A DNA stretch of 64,000 bases from Kingdonia uniflora. Lineage: Eukaryota; Streptophyta; Magnoliopsida; Ranunculales; Circaeasteraceae. The first letter of the stretch is position 1. Every line of letters begins with the position of its first letter. The stretch lies in the NCBI GenBank assembly GCA_014058105.1, contig JACGCM010002114.1, forward strand, positions 1,674,001 to 1,738,000, in the 5' to 3' direction. Below the pieces are notes generated by a model. It ran no database searches and was not told the DNA's origin. It saw only the letters and a program-made list of their open reading frames with translations. Shown here piece by piece: positions 10,833 through 22,118 of this stretch. The translations under genes and the position numbers were made by a program.

Positions 10833-12723
10833 CTGGTTCCTTTTTGAGGAAAAACAACACAATCCACTAGATGATGTAGGGAGGGGACATTCACGGCCTG
10901 TAGAACACGCACATCGCCAGGGTGGAGGCAAGGATTTTTGGCAACAACTACCTTACCCCCCACAATAAAAGTACTCTTCTGCGCTTCATGCCCATCATAA
11001 AGAAACTCTTTACCACCCTTGCGTGAAACTTGCACAAAGACCTGCCCATATTCTAAGGTTCTAGTATCATCTAAACACCCCATCAGGGACCTTCCATTTG
11101 GAACAGGTATCCGTGATTTATTCCGCAGCTCAAGTAACTTTGTTGTTCGGAATGCTTGCAACATCATTGCAAGGAATGGTTCAGCATCAGGTCTGTATCC
11201 ACACGAGAGCATTTCCTTCAAAACATTTGCGTTTTCTCCAGGGGACATAAGCTCGAGTGCTTCTTGTGCCCTGAGAGGATCGGTTAAAATTTTGTCAAGT
11301 TGATCTACAACTTCTTTTTGCTTCTTTTCAAAAATATGATCTTCAACTCCCAGTGTAGACTGAAGTGTTATCAACAGACGGTTTAAATAACAAGGTTGAT
11401 TCTTGCTCATTGACAGAACATCCAATTTAGCATTCTCTGATGTATACTTGAGCATGCTCTTTCTCAAAGATAACTTCATCCTAGACGTTGGATCTATAGA
11501 AACAACTCCTTTATAACCGCCATATCTAATTTGGAAGGCTGATGGAATGGAACCTTTAATCCCACATTTCTTTGCCACTTTACGTGCAAAATCAAGAGAA
11601 ATTTTCCCAATTCCATCGGAGAAAATATACTTTGTTCCGTCACTTTCAATCTCTACATCAAGAATAATTTCAATTTGCTTCCTGTTAACAGTCAAAGCTT
11701 CTTTTGAGGAGCTAAATGATTGACCAAGTCTGGATGCATGTTTTGCGACGTTTCTTATCTCATGAAAATCACCCATCGACTGCCTAATAGTTGCTGATGA
11801 CAGCCCATTCTGTGAAGCAAACATTCAAGCAGAATTATCCCTTAGCTGACTTGATGAAAATGCTAAAAACTCAAATTTCTTATCTCCAATAACTATGCTG
11901 CTTCCAAGAACTGAAAGTATCCTTTTGTATATTGCAGTAAGTTTTTTCTCCTCGTTTGCAGAGGATCTACGCGGAGATAAATCAGTAGAACGCACTTTCT
12001 CCCCGCCCTCATCAACAAAAGAAACACGAATAAAGTTATCAATAACTTTATGGTAATTGCGTAACACTCGATTCGAAACAATAACCTCCGGGGCAATGAA
12101 GTATACTTTAGAGGGGGTTATCTGCACCCTCCGTATGTATACCAAATTATCCTTTCTAGAGATAGCAGATGGTCTTGAAAATGGCTTCGATTTGCGGTAT
12201 TTGGCGTATTCTTCATTAAGCCACTGAACAGGTTCGTAGCAGCAGTCTTTTAGATGATACAATTTTTCCAAGGCATGTTCTATATGTGCAACAGGTTCAG
12301 AATTAGGATGAACCAACCGGTAAAAATCAGCACCCAGTGTAGTGTAGGTGCTGCTAGACATCCCGTCTGAACCAAGGTATTGACCTTAAAAAGGATATTG
12401 TACGGCAACTCTATTCCTTGGGGAGGCCCAACAATAGGAACTAGAAGCATATTTCGAGAAAAAGTAGAGCCAGTCTCCAGAGAAAACTGGCCTTCAACTT
12501 TTTTGTAATAATGGAATGTTTGACAAATATTTGGAAGCTTGCTGCTATATGGAAGCTCCAGACATAAAACTGATGACTGCCCAATACAAAATGATGGTGT
12601 GAAATCGGTCGTCCTTACCCACAGGTCATTTTTTGCATCCCTAAGATAGTCTAAGCTTGATTCTTCATCTTTATCCCCTGAAATGGCCCTAGATTTCTCG
12701 TAAATCCGAGCAGTAGCAAACAC
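10833..12723 (-). pseudogene. RDR1: RDR1-A exon 2 (frameshift plus nonsense)
   Basis: The exon begins at GTGTTTGC after the acceptor CTATAG. It encodes [19 protein letters not shown], the long RdRp core and the end [10 protein letters not shown] 5-bp duplication near 12340 shifts the frame after GCLAAPTL, and TGA replaces a tryptophan codon at 11825-11827. Apart from these lesions it stays parallel to RDR1-B at 44335-46220 throughout. Confidence 0.9.
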
Positions 12724-12907
12724 CTATAAAATTTAGAGATTATATCAGCAAATTAAGATGATTTAATTTCCAAAGAAGATCTCTCATAAAGCTGGGGAGC
12801 AACATACACATAATTTAATAATTCTCATTTCTACTAAGGCGGTAGTCACAATCAAAAAAGTTTTGATTGCATTAAAAATAAAATAAAAAGCAAATCACAA
12901 AATTAAC

Positions 12908-13449
12908 CTGTATCAGGATAAACTTCTTATTTTCCCTAGGAGAGCGCCTTAGTTGAATTTGCCAGATGCTGCTATATGGAATTTCAAGCTTGTAATCCAT
13001 ACAGCCTTGAGATAAAAGAAACTCCAACTTTCGAAGACCGGACCGAAGTTAGCTGCAACATTAACCCCTTTCCAAATAAAATAAACTTTATCACTTGAGA
13101 CTTGGCAGCCAAAATGCAGAGTTACAACGTCTGGATTCAGCATCACAGCTTTTGGTTTAGGTACAATATCACGTTCTGCATTCCACACTTTCAGGTTATA
13201 AATAATCCCATAACGCAGTTGGTTCTCGTTGGCCAAGAAAGACACATGTTTAGCAATTTTAGTCGCTGTGAATTGGACCACGGCATATGCTTTTTGAATC
13301 CTCCCGCTATTTTTTGCTTGCCGAATTTTCAGTGCAACAACAACCCCTACGCCTAGACCAATATCAATTTCCAGAAAAAATTTGGCGTCTTGAGCAACTA
13401 TATCACAAGGGAAGCCATAAATGTGAATCGTCCTACCCATGTCCTCCAT
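12908..13449 (-). pseudogene. RDR1: RDR1-A exon 1 (frameshifted)
   Basis: Starts MEDMGRTIHIYGFPCD, the RDR1 N-terminus, with a second ATG at codon 4 matching the usual MGKTI start. The frame runs through [20 protein letters not shown] and breaks after VAANFG because one C is missing near 13040 relative to RDR1-B. It ends at CAG before the GT donor at 12907-12906. A possible 72-bp leader intron lies upstream (donor GTAAGG at 13542, acceptor at 13470). Confidence 0.88.
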
Positions 13450-15060
13450 GTGAACTTAACTGGATTGACCTGTTGCAGAACATCAACGATATGATTAGAG
13501 AAATGTAAGAAGTTGTGGCAGGACATCGCCAAAAAACCTTACCTGTAGATGGTGATCATAAAGAAACAATGGCAAAATACAGTTTAGTCTTCTGTATGCT
13601 AAAGAGTTTCATTTGGTTCTTCCATGTCTCAATATTTGGCAATCTTCTTCCTACTATCCATTGGCTTTAAGAGACCAAAATTATCACTTTTATAATGTAA
13701 CTGTCTATGATATAAACAGTTATGCGAGGTTGTATCAGTGCCATTGTGTATTATGAAGACTGGATTTATACAAATCTATTTATTTGTACAGAGTACCAAT
13801 AACTTCAATGTGAAAGGGTGTTATAGTCCCTTGTTATAATCCCATTATGGTTTTGGTTTCTAGCCTTTTTTTTTTTTTTTTTTTCTTTCTCCTTTGCTTT
13901 TCTTTAATTTATTTGGTTTATCCACTCATAAGTTTGACCTTTTCAATTTTTTTACTTCAGGAGATTTGAGATCAATTTATCCCAATTAACCTTACTATAC
14001 TTTTTCTTCATGATTTCAAAATTGGATTTTTTCTTCTTCATGGTTTCACCTTTTTTAGTTTACTTGATTGCTCTTGCCCTCCAATAAGGGACTTCTTCCT
14101 TCATAACTTATACTACAATAACTTTGAGTTTTACTCTTCTATTTTTCTTGGGCATAATGTATTTCATTTTTACAAAATTGAGTAATCAAAAAAGGTTTGA
14201 ATTCTTCTAAACTTTCACCATCACAATTCACAAAGTATGGGAACAGAGCTTTTCTTTTCTGCGCAAACTGGGGTTAAGGCAAACCCTAGAAACCAAATAA
14301 GTATTTCAGTAAACTAGGTTCAAATCCCCTAAAACTGAGTCAAATAAAAAAAACCTTAGCTTTCAAATTCTTGTTTTTACCTCTCTTTGATAAAAAAATT
14401 CTCTATTTCTCTTTGATCATGTTTTACCCCTAAGAGTCTAAGAGTAACAACTTCCTCTTTACTTTCTACAAGATTGAGTGAAATGCATGTAAATTCTTCA
14501 AAAGACATTAACTTCATCATTGATCCTCACAAACAAAGGGTTTAAGACTTGATTAGCAGCTATTAAGTATGTTAGTAAACTAGGCTATAGTTGACTAAAT
14601 TGAGTAATTAATATCCAAAATTTTGATAATAACTAAATCATTACAAAACCAAATGTAACAAAAAAATAAAATAAATGATCACCTTAAAGTTGGGATCAAA
14701 GATTGGAGTCCCTTTGAGTTTGAGTGAAGAGAGAAACTTTAGCAAAGTGTTTATATAAAATAAAATGTCTTCTTCACTAAGCTAACTAAGTGTACCTTCC
14801 TTCTTTATAGTCAAGAAAAAATCATTCATTAGATTATTGTTGTGAATAAACGACACAAAACGGGTACTTTTCAATCTCTTTTGATTCGGCGTATCCCGAG
14901 GATTTAGGTACAAAAGAACGTTACTTTTGTATGAAGAGTTTCCTCGTATGAATCTGAACTAGTAATACCCGTGGCTCGCCACGGCAAAAACGTCGCCCGT
15001 GACCAAATCACGGTGAATACGTCCACGTGTATTCGGCGTTACCGACTTCTCTTAATAATT
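13450..15060 (-). other. 5' flank of RDR1-A, shared with RDR1-B
   Basis: This flank matches 58355-60790 in pieces (for example AGTAACAACTTCCTCTTTAC and CCCGAGGATTTAGGTAC), so the duplication included the RDR1 upstream region. It contains a T run at 13869-13884 and TTTATATAAAAT near 14752. Near 14971 an inverted repeat, CCGTGGC-TC-GCCACGG, stands at the edge of the shared block. No coding frame is supported. Confidence 0.55.
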
Positions 15061-16324
15061 TTTAATGTATCTTATTCATCGTGAAATCACAGTTAGTTAC
15101 TTATCTATATTGAGAACTTATCATGTGAAAAATACATTATCAGTCTTACGCAATTGTTGTATTCACACGCCTTCAATAGCTTCAACTAATACATCAAGCA
15201 ATCCATACGCAAATGGACTGAGATTCACTACTGTTTCTGAAGGAAATCAAAAGCACATACATTACTTAAGCTTTTCACATTTCCCAATTCAAAGTTCATG
15301 GAATCAACTCCCAATGTATGTTCCTCGGTAACAACTTGGTTGGGTGCAAACTCGTGAACTCTGCATAGTCCCCTCCAAGGCATATGTTTTTTTTTCTTCC
15401 GACATTGCTCATTCTGTTATTGATCAACTTTTGTTGCAACAAAAACCCCATCATGGATTCAAAATGCAAACAACCACAAATAAAAGTAACTGATACAAAA
15501 TTAAGAGAGCTGAGTTTGGCTTTGAATTATCCTTCATGTTCCCAATCCAGTATTAAGAGAGCTCCATTGCATCTTTTCTATTAAGAAATGCAATAAGCTG
15601 CCCAAAAGCGCCTAGCACTCTCTTTCTAGGTGAGTGTTGTTTAGCAACTTAAATGAGTTTCACATAAGTGGGTTCGAGTTTTGAGGCAGCGATCAAATAT
15701 CTTGGTGTCATGATAAAAAAAGTTTTAAGCAAAAATAATTTTTAATTAAAATCAATGGAGAAAACATCACCAATTCAAAACTTATTACAGAAAAAGGGAT
15801 CAAACCTGCACATGTAATCAGCAAAATCATCGATAACAACAGGCCAATAATAGAAAGGTACATTTGGGGAGAGAATGACACTTCTGAGATGGAAGATGTC
15901 GAGAGAAAGGTGCCCAAGGTCCCATATCAAGAAATCTCCCAAGAAGTACCAGTGCCGGTGTCGATGGCATTGACTAAGTAAAACCTGAGAAAAGACAAAT
16001 TAAAAATTTGTTAAACACCTACTTTTACATTATTGGAGATTCTTGGCACTTCTGTTTTGGAGCGCTTCACCCCCACTATGTATTTGACATCACTTTAACA
16101 TGACAATAATCGAAACTTCTTTATATTTAAATTCTCAAGTCTTGAATGCATTCCATCATGTTCTAGCTGAGTTAAATTTCTAGCAGAGGTTATTTTAGCA
16201 TAAAATGAATAAATTACAACAGTTTATAGTGACAATATTTGTCAAAAATGAAGATAACCAAATAACCTACTAAAATAGATGGAATAAAAGAAAACTCCAC
16301 TCAAAATATGCAAGTGCCTAACGT
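15061..16324. other. Region without recognisable genes
   Basis: Mostly AT-rich DNA with short chance open frames. A small inverted repeat, CCTAG...CTAGG, lies at about 15611-15629. I see no exon that I can name. Confidence 0.35.
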
Positions 16325-16942
16325 CTACTTCTTTGCCTCTTTGTATTCAGCCTTTGTTGCTTGCTCACCACCCTTGGAATCGCCCTCTGAATCTGCAGAA
16401 CCACCTGACATGTGCTGCCCAATCTTTGATACGGCTTTGTTGGCTGCATCAAGTTTAGCCTTGATCTCATCAACATCCTCTCCAGAGGTTGACTTTCTCA
16501 GGTCAGATATAGCATACTCTATCTCGGTAGCAACTTCAGCTGGGATCTTATCTCTGTACTCTCCCAAACTCTTCTCAATGCTATATATTGTTGTGTCAGC
16601 AGTGTTCTTGATGACAATCAAAAATTTCCTTTCTTGGTCCTTCTGAGCATGTAACTCAGCTTCTCTCACCATTTTATTAATCTCGTCATCTGACAATCCT
16701 CTTGATGATTTGATTGTAATTTGATGTTCTTAAGCCCTTGCTTCGTCTCTAGCAGAAACAGTCACAATCCCGTTTGCGTCTATATCGAATGTGACTTCTA
16801 TCTGTGGCATTCCTCTTGGAGCGGGTGGGATACCCATAAGTTCAAAATTGCCAAGGAGTTTGTTGTCAGCAGCCATTTTACGCTCACCTTGGAGAACACG
16901 CACACTGACTTGGGTCTGATTGTCTGCTGCTGAAGAGAAGAC
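16325..16942 (-). pseudogene. Mitochondrial HSP70, last-exon fragment with internal stop
   Basis: After the acceptor TTGCAG at 16948-16943 the frame reads [20 protein letters not shown] and [20 protein letters not shown], the HSP70 substrate-binding domain, then SRGLSDDEINKMVREAE and the helical lid. It ends AEYKEAKK-stop, close to the AEYEEVKK end typical of plant mitochondrial HSP70. A TAA at about 16733-16735 interrupts the frame after DEARA, where a lysine codon is expected. Only this exon is present; the ATPase domain is absent from the neighbouring DNA. It is a non-functional fragment in a cluster of other gene fragments. Confidence 0.85.
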
Positions 16943-17378
16943 CTGCAATCACATAGATTCCACCCAAACCTAAATTAGATTCTGAGAAGAACTGTATTAA
17001 TAACTTATAGGTCCAACTTCTATATGTATGTAGTATCTCATCTTAATTCAAACAAACCATGAAAAATATAACAGGTCGAAGAAAGCAGCAAAGAATGAAC
17101 ACAAATTATGGAGTGGGAAACATTCTGATTAACAAAATATAAAAACATATACTTTTGGTCTAAGAAAATCAGGGTTTCAGGGTAAAAGTAGGCTAAGGAG
17201 CATCTCATTTGTACTAATGAGCATCTCGTCGAGTTGCTTAATTTCATATGCAAGTGACCACTAAATGCTTTCATATGCAAGTGACTGCTAAATGTTTTCA
17301 TATGCAGTGTAGGTTTTTAAATATTATGTGTATACACAATAATAGATACCTTTGAATTGAAGGTTTTTAGAAAATGTT
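16943..17378. other. Spacer between HSP70 and RAPTOR fragments
   Basis: Probably remnant HSP70 intron plus AT-rich spacer. A short direct repeat of CATATGCAAGTGAC occurs near 17247 and 17273. No exon recognised. Confidence 0.35.
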
Positions 17379-17383
17379 AGTAC

Positions 17384-17743
17384 CTAAAGAACAATAGGCA
17401 ACTGTTTTGGTGGTTTTTTATGTTCAGATTCATGGTCCAGCCATATCTCAAAAGCAGTCAGTTGTTCCGTAAAGAAAGGGCTGGACTGAAAGCCAAACCA
17501 AAATCATCTGTAAGCTTCTCTAATATTAATATAAACTCACATATTAATAAGGCAACATTAACCACAATGTTCCCATATTCAACCAACATATTAATCATGA
17601 AATTTATATAGAAAAAAAATAAAAATAAAAAAATAAAAAAAATGGAAAAACAGACACCTGGAATTCTGCATTAGGCTGTTCAACCAATTAATGAATCTGG
17701 GAAAGGCAGATTTCAGCAGCCATGTCGGTTAATAATTCCTACA
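17384..17743 (-). pseudogene. RAPTOR fragment, copy 1
   Basis: Two exon pieces on the minus strand. The upstream piece (about 17743-17658) reads MAAEICLSQIH-stop-LVEQPNAEFQ. The downstream piece (17485-17384) reads [20 protein letters not shown] then [17 protein letters not shown]. This is the region of plant RAPTOR (regulatory-associated protein of TOR) around [18 protein letters not shown]. Acceptor and donor sites flank the pieces, so genomic DNA and not cDNA was copied. A TAA replaces a glutamate codon in the first piece and a TAG replaces the final glutamine of the second. The rest of the gene is absent. Confidence 0.82.
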
Positions 17744-18008
17744 ACACCCAAATATCAAATCGCAGATATACACACGCAACAACAACTATACTCCAACAGC
17801 TACAACAACTATATTACCGTAAGGAAGATCAAAAGGAATATGATTACCGTAATCTCCTATCTATTTAGGATAATCAGCACCACCGAAGCATCACTCTACC
17901 AAGCATAAATGTTGAAATCCCGCAGTATAGATATCAGAAGTAGTTAGAGGTCCTATTTTCTTCGTACGCAAGTGAGCCAAAATAGAGATAGTCATTCCCG
18001 AAGAGTAC

Positions 18009-18335
18009 CTGAAGAACAATAGGCAACTGTTCTGGTGGTTTTTAATGTTCAGATCCATGGTCCAGCCTTACCTCAAAAGCAGTCAGTTGTTCCGTAAAGA
18101 AAGGGCTGGACTGAAAGCCAAACCAAAATCATCATCAAGCTTCTCTAATATAAACTCACATATTTAATAAGGCAACATTAACCACAATGTTCCCATATTC
18201 AACCAACATATTAATCATGGAAAAAAAAAAAAAAAATGGAAAAACAGACACCTGGAATTCTGCATTAGGCTGTTCAACCAATTCATGAATCTGGGAAAGG
18301 CAGATTTCAGTAGCCATGTCGGTTAATAATTCCTA
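18009..18335 (-). pseudogene. RAPTOR fragment, copy 2
   Basis: The same two exon pieces as in copy 1. The upstream piece (about 18335-18250) is open and reads MATEICLSQIHELVEQPNAE. The downstream piece (18110-18009) reads [20 protein letters not shown] then EH-stop-KPPEQLPIVLQ, with TAA in place of a lysine codon. The nonsense changes differ from those of copy 1, so the copies decayed independently after duplicating. Confidence 0.82.
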
Positions 18336-18590
18336 CAACACCCAAACATCAAATTGCAGATATACACACCCAACAACAACTATACTCCAATAGCAACAAC
18401 AACTATATTACCGTAAGGAAGATGATTAGTGTAATCTTCTATCTATTCAGGATAATCAACCCCACCGAAGCATCACTCTTCCAAGCATAAATGTTGAAAT
18501 CCCACAATATAGATAATAGAAGAAGTAGTTAGAGGTCCTATTTTCTTCGTACGCAAGTGAGCCAAAATAGAGATAGTCGTTCTCGAAGTA

Positions 18591-20044
18591 GAGTACCACC
18601 AATGACAGGTTTAGAGTAACACATCAAATGCAAATGAACAATACAAAATTATGAGGGGAAAAACATATGGCATCTGAAACAAATTATTATAGTTGCCAGC
18701 AGGGAAAAAAATATTGTAAAGAGAATAGCAGGTGCACATGAATTGGAAAATGATTCTGTCAACTCCGATGAATTGGAAAAAATATTATAAACCGATGGAT
18801 GTTAGTCTTATTACTAAAATGCAATTTTCTTCTCTTAGAATATTATTGAGAACTGTGGGTCCAAGAAAAAAGTAATTTTGAAAGGGAGATACCTACTGAG
18901 AGTTCTTAATCCCAGTAAGAGTTAGAATGATAATAAATTATATTATAACCAAAAGAAGAAGAAGACACTTGAACATGAAACATTTCACAACAAAATCATA
19001 CAACAACCGGTAAGGAAAAGATATAACATATACTCCAAAATTAGTTGTAAGCAGGGTGTTGGTGCTTACAATTAGCACTGAATCTGGTACCACAAGAACT
19101 GTTAAAGGAATGTAAGCAACAACCCTGCACCGATTCAAAAGAGAAATTAGTCAAAGGTATAAATGACTAATAACAAAGATAAAATTGGCCAGATCGGGAG
19201 TCTGAATCTCCTCTGTAAGTGTAATAATGGCTATACAAAGTCATATAAAGTATACAACATAGTATTATTTTGGGGAGAAATTTTTAGGGCTTTTCAGAGA
19301 TATTGTTAATCAAGTAATAATAAGATACAAAAATGGATTCGGAGTAAACCTCCTGCATTGGTGAATCCATACGCGTTGGGTCCGAATCAACTGAATCTGA
19401 GATGCTTGGCTCTGCAAAGGGAAATAAAACCAAAGAAGAACAAAAAAAACTCAAATTGCTTGAAAGGCAACATACTAACAAACCCTAAAATAAATTAAGA
19501 GTTGAAACTGAAATATGAAACAGAGAGAGGAGAGAATTTCACAATTACCTGATGATTTCTTCTTGAGCTGCCGAAGAATTCAGACTTTATTTCCCATTCC
19601 CGTCAGTATCGACTCGCCCAATTCCGAATTTTGGTTTAGTTCTTTTTTTTGGTGAACTTCTCGATTTGGGTTAGGAATAGGATTGAGAAGAGGGTCAATC
19701 TAGACAACAACAGAGAAAGAGAAAGAGATAGAGAGAGAGATAACTTCCTTGTGTCATTGTGGAGATGGAGAGAAGAAGAAGAGTTCGGTTCGTTTAAAAA
19801 AAGTGTAGTTTTTTTTAAACTACATATGAGAGTTGATTACGATCTTGAAGAAATACATTCACGTTTTCTCTTTCGTATGATGTTGATAAATACTCTTCCA
19901 CTTAGTATAGCCTCACTATATCGAAGCTATTTCCTAACCACCCTTTAGAAACATGAAAATGGTCATTGCCATTTTCAACAGCAAAGATTTTGCCAAGAAC
20001 AATTGTCCATGCAAAGATGGCTATCATGACTGGATTATATATGA
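18591..20044. other. Spacer with an unassigned exon-like segment
   Basis: Mostly AT-rich. At about 19399-19347 the minus strand shows a short exon-like frame between TTTGCAG and a GTTTAC donor, reading AEPSISDSVDSDPTRMDSPM; I do not recognise it. A GA-rich tract (AGAGAAAGAGATAGAGAGAG) lies at 19708-19742. The 19550-19640 stretch looks like a minus-strand 5' leader with a GTAATT donor, but I cannot attach it to a gene. Confidence 0.35.
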
Positions 20045-20395
20045 CCATTTGAATTACCAAGTCTTTTAGCCCTATTGTCAAGTTCTTTATCTTCATGCAT
20101 GGTAGCTATCTCCTTCTCCATTGCAGTTACTTCCCTTCTCACCTTCTTGGTCTCCACCTCCATTGCTCTGTTAAGTGTATCTGCCTTCTTTGATAATATA
20201 TGATTTTCCATAGATACAAAAAGGTTCAATTTTATCTATGTTCACTCAGATAATTCATATAAATAGTAATCAAATTGCACACCGATACTAACCTCAATAG
20301 TGTAGACCTTGTCTTTTTCATACCCAGATTTTCTCAATGCGATTACCTCTTTTTGCAACATGTCATATAACACTCCTGAGCCCTGAGACACAATC
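20045..20395 (-). pseudogene. MAP70 (microtubule-associated protein 70) exon fragments
   Basis: Two adjacent exon pieces on the minus strand. The first (about 20390-20293) reads GSGVLYDMLQKEVIALRKSG then YEKDKVYTIE before a GT donor at 20292. The second (about 20215-20045) reads KKADTLNRAMEVETKKVRRE and VTAMEKEIATM. They match the coiled-coil core of plant MAP70, which binds cortical microtubules, where the family has LLQKEV..LRK and KAMEVEAKKMRREVAAMEKE. The intervening segment of the family is missing and nothing else of the gene is present. I treat it as a captured or dispersed fragment. Confidence 0.7.
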
Positions 20396-20753
20396 CTCCA
20401 TACTTTGGTATTGCTCCATTTAGTATGAGATTTTTTTTCCAGTCATCTCTTTAGATTCACTTCTTCCAAATATACTCAATCTCTAATCTTTCCTTGTAGA
20501 ATATTCCACTAAAAAAATTTCTCTATAGGTTTCTTAATTTAATTTTTTATTGCACTGGTTTGATCTCATTTCTTGATTATGTTAGTTCAAAACCTCTCCA
20601 AATCTTCGTATGTCCAAATTCTCTCTTTATATTTTATTACTACAATTTTTTGTACTCATGTCGCAACCTCATTCTACTCACCTCAGTGTCAAGTAGAGTT
20701 AGTTTCTAACTTACGTAATTTACTCCAGACATGATACTTACTCCAGACATGAT

Positions 20754-21834
20754 TGCTCTGTTTGGTTCGAGGCAAACTGGTTGCAATTGCAACTTCAATG
20801 CATTTGCAAATGTGTTGTAATGCAAATCATGAGCTGGAAAAGTAACACTTTGCAAGTGCATTTTAACCATTTACCTGCAATTGAATTCCCTTGCATTTGC
20901 ACACGACTTGCATTGCAAAACATTGCTTTCAATGCAACACAAATGAATTGTAGTTATAATGTGTTGCAAGTAATATAATGCAACTTATTAACATCTGTTT
21001 GGTTTAAAGTAATGCTAGTGGAGTTGAAACAAATGTTCATGTTTGGTTAGAAACATTTTCATAATATGTGACTAAACCATCACATACATGAATCATATAA
21101 AAAAATCAATTGGGTAATAATCACATACATGAATCATATAACACAATCAATCGAGGAATACCCGGAGAGAGAGCGAGAGAGGTTTTAATGGTGATAATCT
21201 TGAGGCTAGCAATGTGAATTGCACAATTTTTTTGTCGACAAACAAGAAATAATCTCGATTTGGATCCTGTTTTGGCATTGGTTTTAATAGAAAAAGTAAA
21301 TGCATAGTAGAGGGAGATTGAGGTAATCACCATTAAAGGTTTGAGATAAAAAAATGTACATGAACTTTGGGTGTTTTGTTGTTGTTGAGATATGACAATT
21401 TGAAAGAAAATAAGAAATATTTATCAAATGAATTTAGAAGTGCTTGAGAAGGAGTGAAAAACTGCAAGTGATAAGCCATAATTTCTTTTATCCATGAGTA
21501 ATTATTGATTTTTTTTGTCATGGAGAAGGGAAGAGTTGGAGAGTTACAACTTGTTACAGAGATTTTTGGCTGCAACAGAATGTAAAGAAAAAAAGTCATT
21601 TTTACACCAAATGCAAAGTCCTTGCTTTTGTATTGAATAATTAACATTGAAACAAATACTTGCAAATTGTTTACAGTTGTTTTACGAAAACGAACCAAAC
21701 ACATGTAAGTGGTCAAAATTACAGTTGACTTGCATTTGCAACAAACCAAACACTTGCAACTGATTTCCAATTTAAGTTGAACCAAACACCTACAATTGCA
21801 ATTGCATCTAGTTTGCCTCGAACCAAACTGAGCC
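20754..21834. mobile_element. Non-autonomous DNA transposon with 24-bp terminal inverted repeats
   Basis: The ends are inverted repeats: left GCTCTGTTTGGTTCGAGG (from 20755) and right, read inverted, GCTCAGTTTGGTTCGAGG (to 21833), with one mismatch over 24 bp through GCAAACT. Copies of GCAATTGCA and TTGCATTTGCAA occur just inside both ends. The TIR resembles Tourist/PIF-Harbinger MITE termini. GAT flanks both sides (20751-20753, 21835-21837), but the expected TAA/TTA duplication is not clear. The interior has no transposase. Confidence 0.75.
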
Positions 21835-22118
21835 GATATTTACTGATGTGGGACTATACTACTATTATGGTCATTGTCCAGTATGCACTGTGTCACAACT
21901 CCACCTTTAAGATCAAGACTCACCAATATTTCCCCACTTAACCACTTCCGAAGGAGTAGTGAGGATATATCAAACGCATCGGCGTAAATACCTTACAAAG
22001 AGGGAAGTTTTTCTTCACACAAGGAAATATATATTTTTGGTCTTTTACACTTCTGAACGGACTCCAAACCCAGTTCGCTGGTTCTAACCGTTTTAACTTC
22101 TTAAGAAAGAAAGAATGC

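Larger units (their letters stand above)
2335..13449 (-). pseudogene. RDR1: RDR1-A: RNA-dependent RNA polymerase 1, decayed tandem copy
   Basis: Four exons (13449-12908, 12723-10833, 4888-4738, 3156-2335) cover a whole RDR1: RNA-binding N-terminus, RdRp core with DLDGD, and C-terminus. RDR1 copies viral and aberrant RNA into dsRNA for siRNA production in antiviral silencing. Compared with RDR1-B at 24834-52098, three lesions are visible: a 1-bp deletion near 13040 (exon 1 is 542 nt, not 543), a 5-bp tandem duplication near 12340 (exon 2 is 1891 nt, not 1886), and a TGG-to-TGA nonsense change at 11825-11827. Exons 3 and 4 remain open. A complete copia element sits in intron 2. The DLDGD motif (not DFDGD) and the [14 protein letters not shown] context place it in the RDR1/2/6 group, and overall similarity is closest to RDR1. 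It cannot make full-length enzyme without rescue. Confidence 0.9.
17379..18590. repeat. Tandem duplication of a ~600-bp RAPTOR segment
   Basis: Two copies (about 17379-18003 and 18004-18590) follow head to tail. Both run from AGTACCT-AAGAACAATAGGC through a poly-A stretch to the shared end GAGCCAAAATAGAGATAGTC. Each carries the same two RAPTOR exon pieces. Differences are scattered substitutions and length variation in the A-rich part, so the duplication came after capture but is not very recent. Confidence 0.88.

Noticed and set aside
15611..15629. Helitron 3' terminus with hairpin CCTAG...CTAGG
   Set aside because: The hairpin is not followed at the right distance by CTRR on the minus strand, so I cannot use it as an end of the gene-fragment cluster.
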